Origin: Legionellaceae bacterium
GTDB lineage: Bacteria > Pseudomonadota > Gammaproteobacteria > Legionellales > Legionellaceae
Assembly: GCA_030148065.1 (NCBI GenBank)
Contig: JASBUC010000080.1
Location: 1-45,619 of the forward strand
Reading direction: 5' to 3'
Length of the DNA: 45,619 nucleotides
Notes under the pieces: generated by a model
The model's database searches: none
What the model was told of the DNA's origin: nothing
What the model saw: the letters and a program-made list of their open reading frames with translations, nothing else
Shown: in pieces, positions 43,481-45,619 of the stretch
Layout of the letters: each line of letters starts with the position of its first letter
Position numbering within the stretch: position 1 is the first letter of the stretch
Program-made: the position numbers and the translations under genes

Positions 43481-44254
43481 TTAAAAATTATATAGGATTG
43501 AAGCGGTTGTTGCAGTATCCGTTTTCTTAGTGTTAGTAGTTGTGGCTGGAATGATTGTGTCGTGATTCACCGTAAAGGATATTTTTAAATCAATATTTTT
43601 GACTAGTTTGCTGGTAATAGCACTTTCTGCTCGGTAATGAGTATTAAAAGAGCTATAGTCTATGGAGGCGGATTGGGTGAATTTTGCACCGGTTTCGAAT
43701 AAATAACGGTAGCTTAAATCGCCATGACCAAGCACAGAGTCTTCCTTTTCACGGCTGCCTGCGACGCGCTGGTAGGTGCCCCCGGGGCCTGCCTCAACGG
43801 TTAATTTTTGAGTGGGGGTTTGCACCAGCACTCGTCCGAGGCCCACAATGCCATTGAAGGTTAAATCATAGGTGGCAAAGGCATCGTAGAGAAAAGAGAG
43901 TTTGTTAAAAAAATAGTTTTTTTCAGAAAAAAGATAGCGTCCCTCAACCGAGCTGTAGACATTCTCTTCGTTTTTAACGCCTTGAGCCGTGCTCCACTGG
44001 CCTCCAAGCGTAAAATCATAGGCCCAGGCATCTTTTGGGTAGGAGAGCTCATTCTCTCGCTTGTATTCTCCGGTTATCTCTTTGGTCGGGCTGTTTCCTG
44101 TGTTAATCGCAGCCCCAAAGCTAATTGAATTTGTCACTGGAGAAGGGGCTTCCTTCGCTTGTAGAGCGGGGTTGTAACAAAGCAGTAGCGCACAGAGTGC
44201 GCAGTTTTTTGCCAAACAAAGGAAGGCCGATCTGAATGTTTTAGAATACTTCAT
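43481..44254 (-). CDS. DUF481-family outer-membrane beta-barrel protein (YdiY-like)
   Basis: A 257-residue exported protein. A long signal peptide (hydrophobic LCLAKNCALCALLLCYNPALQA) should be cleaved before KEA. The rest has alternating beta strands with the family opening NSISFGAAINTGNSPTKEITGEYKR (the NTG block of DUF481) and ends in an aromatic residue (ASILYNF), the usual signal for BAM-dependent barrels. The family has no firm function; E. coli YdiY is acid-inducible. Its start overlaps lysA by 14 bases, so it is fully inside the lysA-dapF operon, an unusual position. Confidence 0.75.
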   Translation of the reverse strand: MKYSKTFRSAFLCLAKNCALCALLLCYNPALQAKEAPSPVTNSISFGAAINTGNSPTKEITGEYKRENELSYPKDAWAYDFTLGGQWSTAQGVKNEENVYSSVEGRYLFSEKNYFFNKLSFLYDAFATYDLTFNGIVGLGRVLVQTPTQKLTVEAGPGGTYQRVAGSREKEDSVLGHGDLSYRYLFETGAKFTQSASIDYSSFNTHYRAESAITSKLVKNIDLKISFTVNHDTIIPATTTNTKKTDTATTASILYNF

Positions 44255-45482
44255 GGTGAATTAAATCGTCTAAGGTTTCTCGTCGTCTAATTAGGGTATG
44301 AGTGTTGCCATCAACTAGGATTTCGGCAACTCTTGGGCGTGAATTATAGTTTGAACTCATGCTAAAACCGTAGGCTCCTGCGCCACGAACGGCGAGTAAG
44401 TCGTGCTCTTTGATGGCAAGAGTGCGAGATTTTCCAAGAAAATCGCCTGTTTCACATACAGGTCCCACTATGTCATAGTTTATAAGAGGCTCATTTGTTC
44501 TTTGGTTAACCGGTACGATGTTTTGATAGGCATTATAGAGGCTTGGCCTCAGTAGATCATTCATCGCGGCATCGACAATGGCAAAGTTCTTGTCATGGTG
44601 AGGCTTTAGATATAAAACTTCCGTCAGTAAAATGCCAGCATTCGCGGCAATGGCGCGCCCGGGCTCAAGAATAATTTCTAGCGGATAGCCATTTAAGCGC
44701 TCTTTTACTTTGCTGGCAAGCTCTGAAGGCTCTGGTGGCGTTTCATGTTCATATGTGACCCCAAGTCCTCCCCCTAAGTCTAAATGTTTAAGGGTTAGCC
44801 CATGGCCCTCAATGGTTTTAATCATCTCAAGAAGCTTGTCGAGTGCGTCTAAAAAAGGTTGGGTACTGGTTAATTGAGAGCCAATGTGACAGTCAATGCC
44901 AATAAAGTTTAGATGAGGGTATTGCTTAAAGTTCTTGTATACGTTTAAAGCTTCCATTGCCTCAATGCCAAACTTGTTTTCTTTTAAACCGGTAGAAATG
45001 TAAGGGTGGGTTTTGGCATCCACATTTGGGTTAATGCGAAGAGAGACTGGGGCTTTCTGTCCAAGATCCCTTGCTACTTGGTTCAACAAAGAAAGCTCAG
45101 CCATAGATTCAACATTAATGCAAAATATGCCTTGCTCTAAGGCATAGCGTAGCTCTTCTTCTGTTTTTCCTATCCCAGAGAAAACGGTTTTTTTTGGAGA
45201 ACCGCCGGCTTTAATGACCCGGTAGAGCTCACCTTTAGAGACTACATCAAACCCAGCACCAAGGGCCGCAAGTGCATTTAAAAGGTGTAGGTTACTAGAT
45301 GCTTTCACCGCATAGCAGATTAAATGTGGGTGATCACCTAGGGCCTTATCAAAGGCTCGAAAGTGACGATGGAGCGTTTTTAAGGAATAGATGTAACTTG
45401 GCGTGCCATAGTGTTTGGCAAGCTGTTGACAACTTAGGTCTTCGGCATAGAGTTGCCCATCTTTGTAATTAAAATAATCCAT
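44241..45482 (-). CDS. lysA: Diaminopimelate decarboxylase
   Basis: PLP enzyme that decarboxylates meso-diaminopimelate to lysine. The 413 residues starting MDYFNYKDGQLYAEDLS include the PLP lysine in CYAVKASSNLHLL (Lys60), FVHIGSQ-type block DCHIGSQL, the GGGLGVTY phosphate loop and the C-terminal GPVCETGDFLGKSR with the substrate-binding Cys. The frame extends 21 codons further upstream, but that region is the lptM gene in another frame, so ATG 45482 is chosen. Its start lies 2 bases after the lptM stop. Confidence 0.95.
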   Translation of the reverse strand: MDYFNYKDGQLYAEDLSCQQLAKHYGTPSYIYSLKTLHRHFRAFDKALGDHPHLICYAVKASSNLHLLNALAALGAGFDVVSKGELYRVIKAGGSPKKTVFSGIGKTEEELRYALEQGIFCINVESMAELSLLNQVARDLGQKAPVSLRINPNVDAKTHPYISTGLKENKFGIEAMEALNVYKNFKQYPHLNFIGIDCHIGSQLTSTQPFLDALDKLLEMIKTIEGHGLTLKHLDLGGGLGVTYEHETPPEPSELASKVKERLNGYPLEIILEPGRAIAANAGILLTEVLYLKPHHDKNFAIVDAAMNDLLRPSLYNAYQNIVPVNQRTNEPLINYDIVGPVCETGDFLGKSRTLAIKEHDLLAVRGAGAYGFSMSSNYNSRPRVAEILVDGNTHTLIRRRETLDDLIHHEVF

Positions 45483-45484
45483 AA

Positions 45485-45592
45485 TCAAGCACTTTTTTGA
45501 CTGGCGGTTTTCTCTGGCAGCACCAATGATCCTTTTTGGCCACATGCGGTGAGGACAAAAAGGCTAAATATTAGAATGAACACAGTTCTCAT
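45485..45592 (-). CDS. lptM: Small lipoprotein LptM (YifL)
   Basis: A 35-residue gene at the window edge: MRTVFILIFSLFVLTACG, then QKGSLVLPEKTASQKSA. The hydrophobic N-terminus ends in the lipobox LTAC followed by GQKG and LPE, the typical LptM/YifL pattern (CGQKGPLYLP). In E. coli LptM helps assemble the LPS transporter LptD/LptE at the outer membrane. The lptM-lysA-dapF order is the standard gammaproteobacterial neighbourhood. It ends 2 bases before lysA; its promoter lies outside the window. Confidence 0.88.
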   Translation of the reverse strand: MRTVFILIFSLFVLTACGQKGSLVLPEKTASQKSA

Positions 45593-45619
45593 AGGGCTGT
45601 ATGATTAAAAAAAAAGGAT

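Noticed and set aside
45483-45545. 21-residue N-terminal extension of LysA
   Set aside because: The stretch is the lptM gene in another frame; homologues of LysA start near MDYFNYKDG.

Overview
The window comes from a gammaproteobacterial chromosome of moderately low GC content. It opens with the 3' end of tuf and the complete S10-spc-alpha ribosomal protein supercluster in the standard proteobacterial order. SecY, RpoA, DapF and LysA all look gammaproteobacterial. Several accessory traits suggest a Legionellales-like, host- or protist-associated lineage: a zinc-knuckle S14, a Legionella ChiA-like secreted chitinase, Chlamydia-like AroC and AroB, and an AcpXL/LpxXL-like fatty-acid cluster. 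This placement is inferred from protein features and not from a search.

Layout. Positions 1-13690 (+) hold tuf (partial), 28 ribosomal protein genes, secY and rpoA, tightly packed and closed by a strong hairpin terminator near 13707-13734. rpmJ (37 aa) at 10753-10866 is easily missed. Positions 13741-18381 are a small surface-sugar locus: a minus-strand GT-C-like membrane glycosyltransferase and galE, divergent from a plus-strand FAD oxidoreductase and a GtrA-like membrane protein. Positions 18426-18715 are a symmetric repeat cassette. Positions 18836-20647 encode a large calcineurin-like phosphoesterase, followed by a bidirectional-looking hairpin and then ssb and an MFS transporter on the minus strand.

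Positions 22563-28181 (+) hold the most distinctive system: fabL-type enoyl reductase, an enlarged acyl carrier protein, a double-hotdog dehydratase, a complete beta-ketoacyl synthase, a second synthase lacking its cysteine, and an LpxL/HtrB-like acyltransferase. Order and content resemble the rhizobial acpXL-fabZ-fabF2-fabF1-lpxXL locus, which makes very-long-chain fatty acids for lipid A. The dehydratase appears to carry its catalytic Glu in the N-terminal hotdog and its His in the C-terminal one. A 144-bp near-perfect palindrome overlaps the end of the last gene.

Positions 28431-39705 are accessory: a hypothetical protein, an MscS channel, a GH18 chitinase, a membrane protein built from two repeated halves, aroC-aroB (overlapping), a secreted protein followed by a decayed fragment of a paralogue, and a GAF-GGDEF protein. 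Positions 39787-45592 (-) form one compact operon, lptM-lysA-DUF481-dapF-trkA-trkH. It joins lysine/peptidoglycan precursor synthesis to potassium uptake and ends with a 35-residue lipoprotein gene at the window edge.

No rRNA, tRNA, CRISPR array, transposase or integrase gene was seen.
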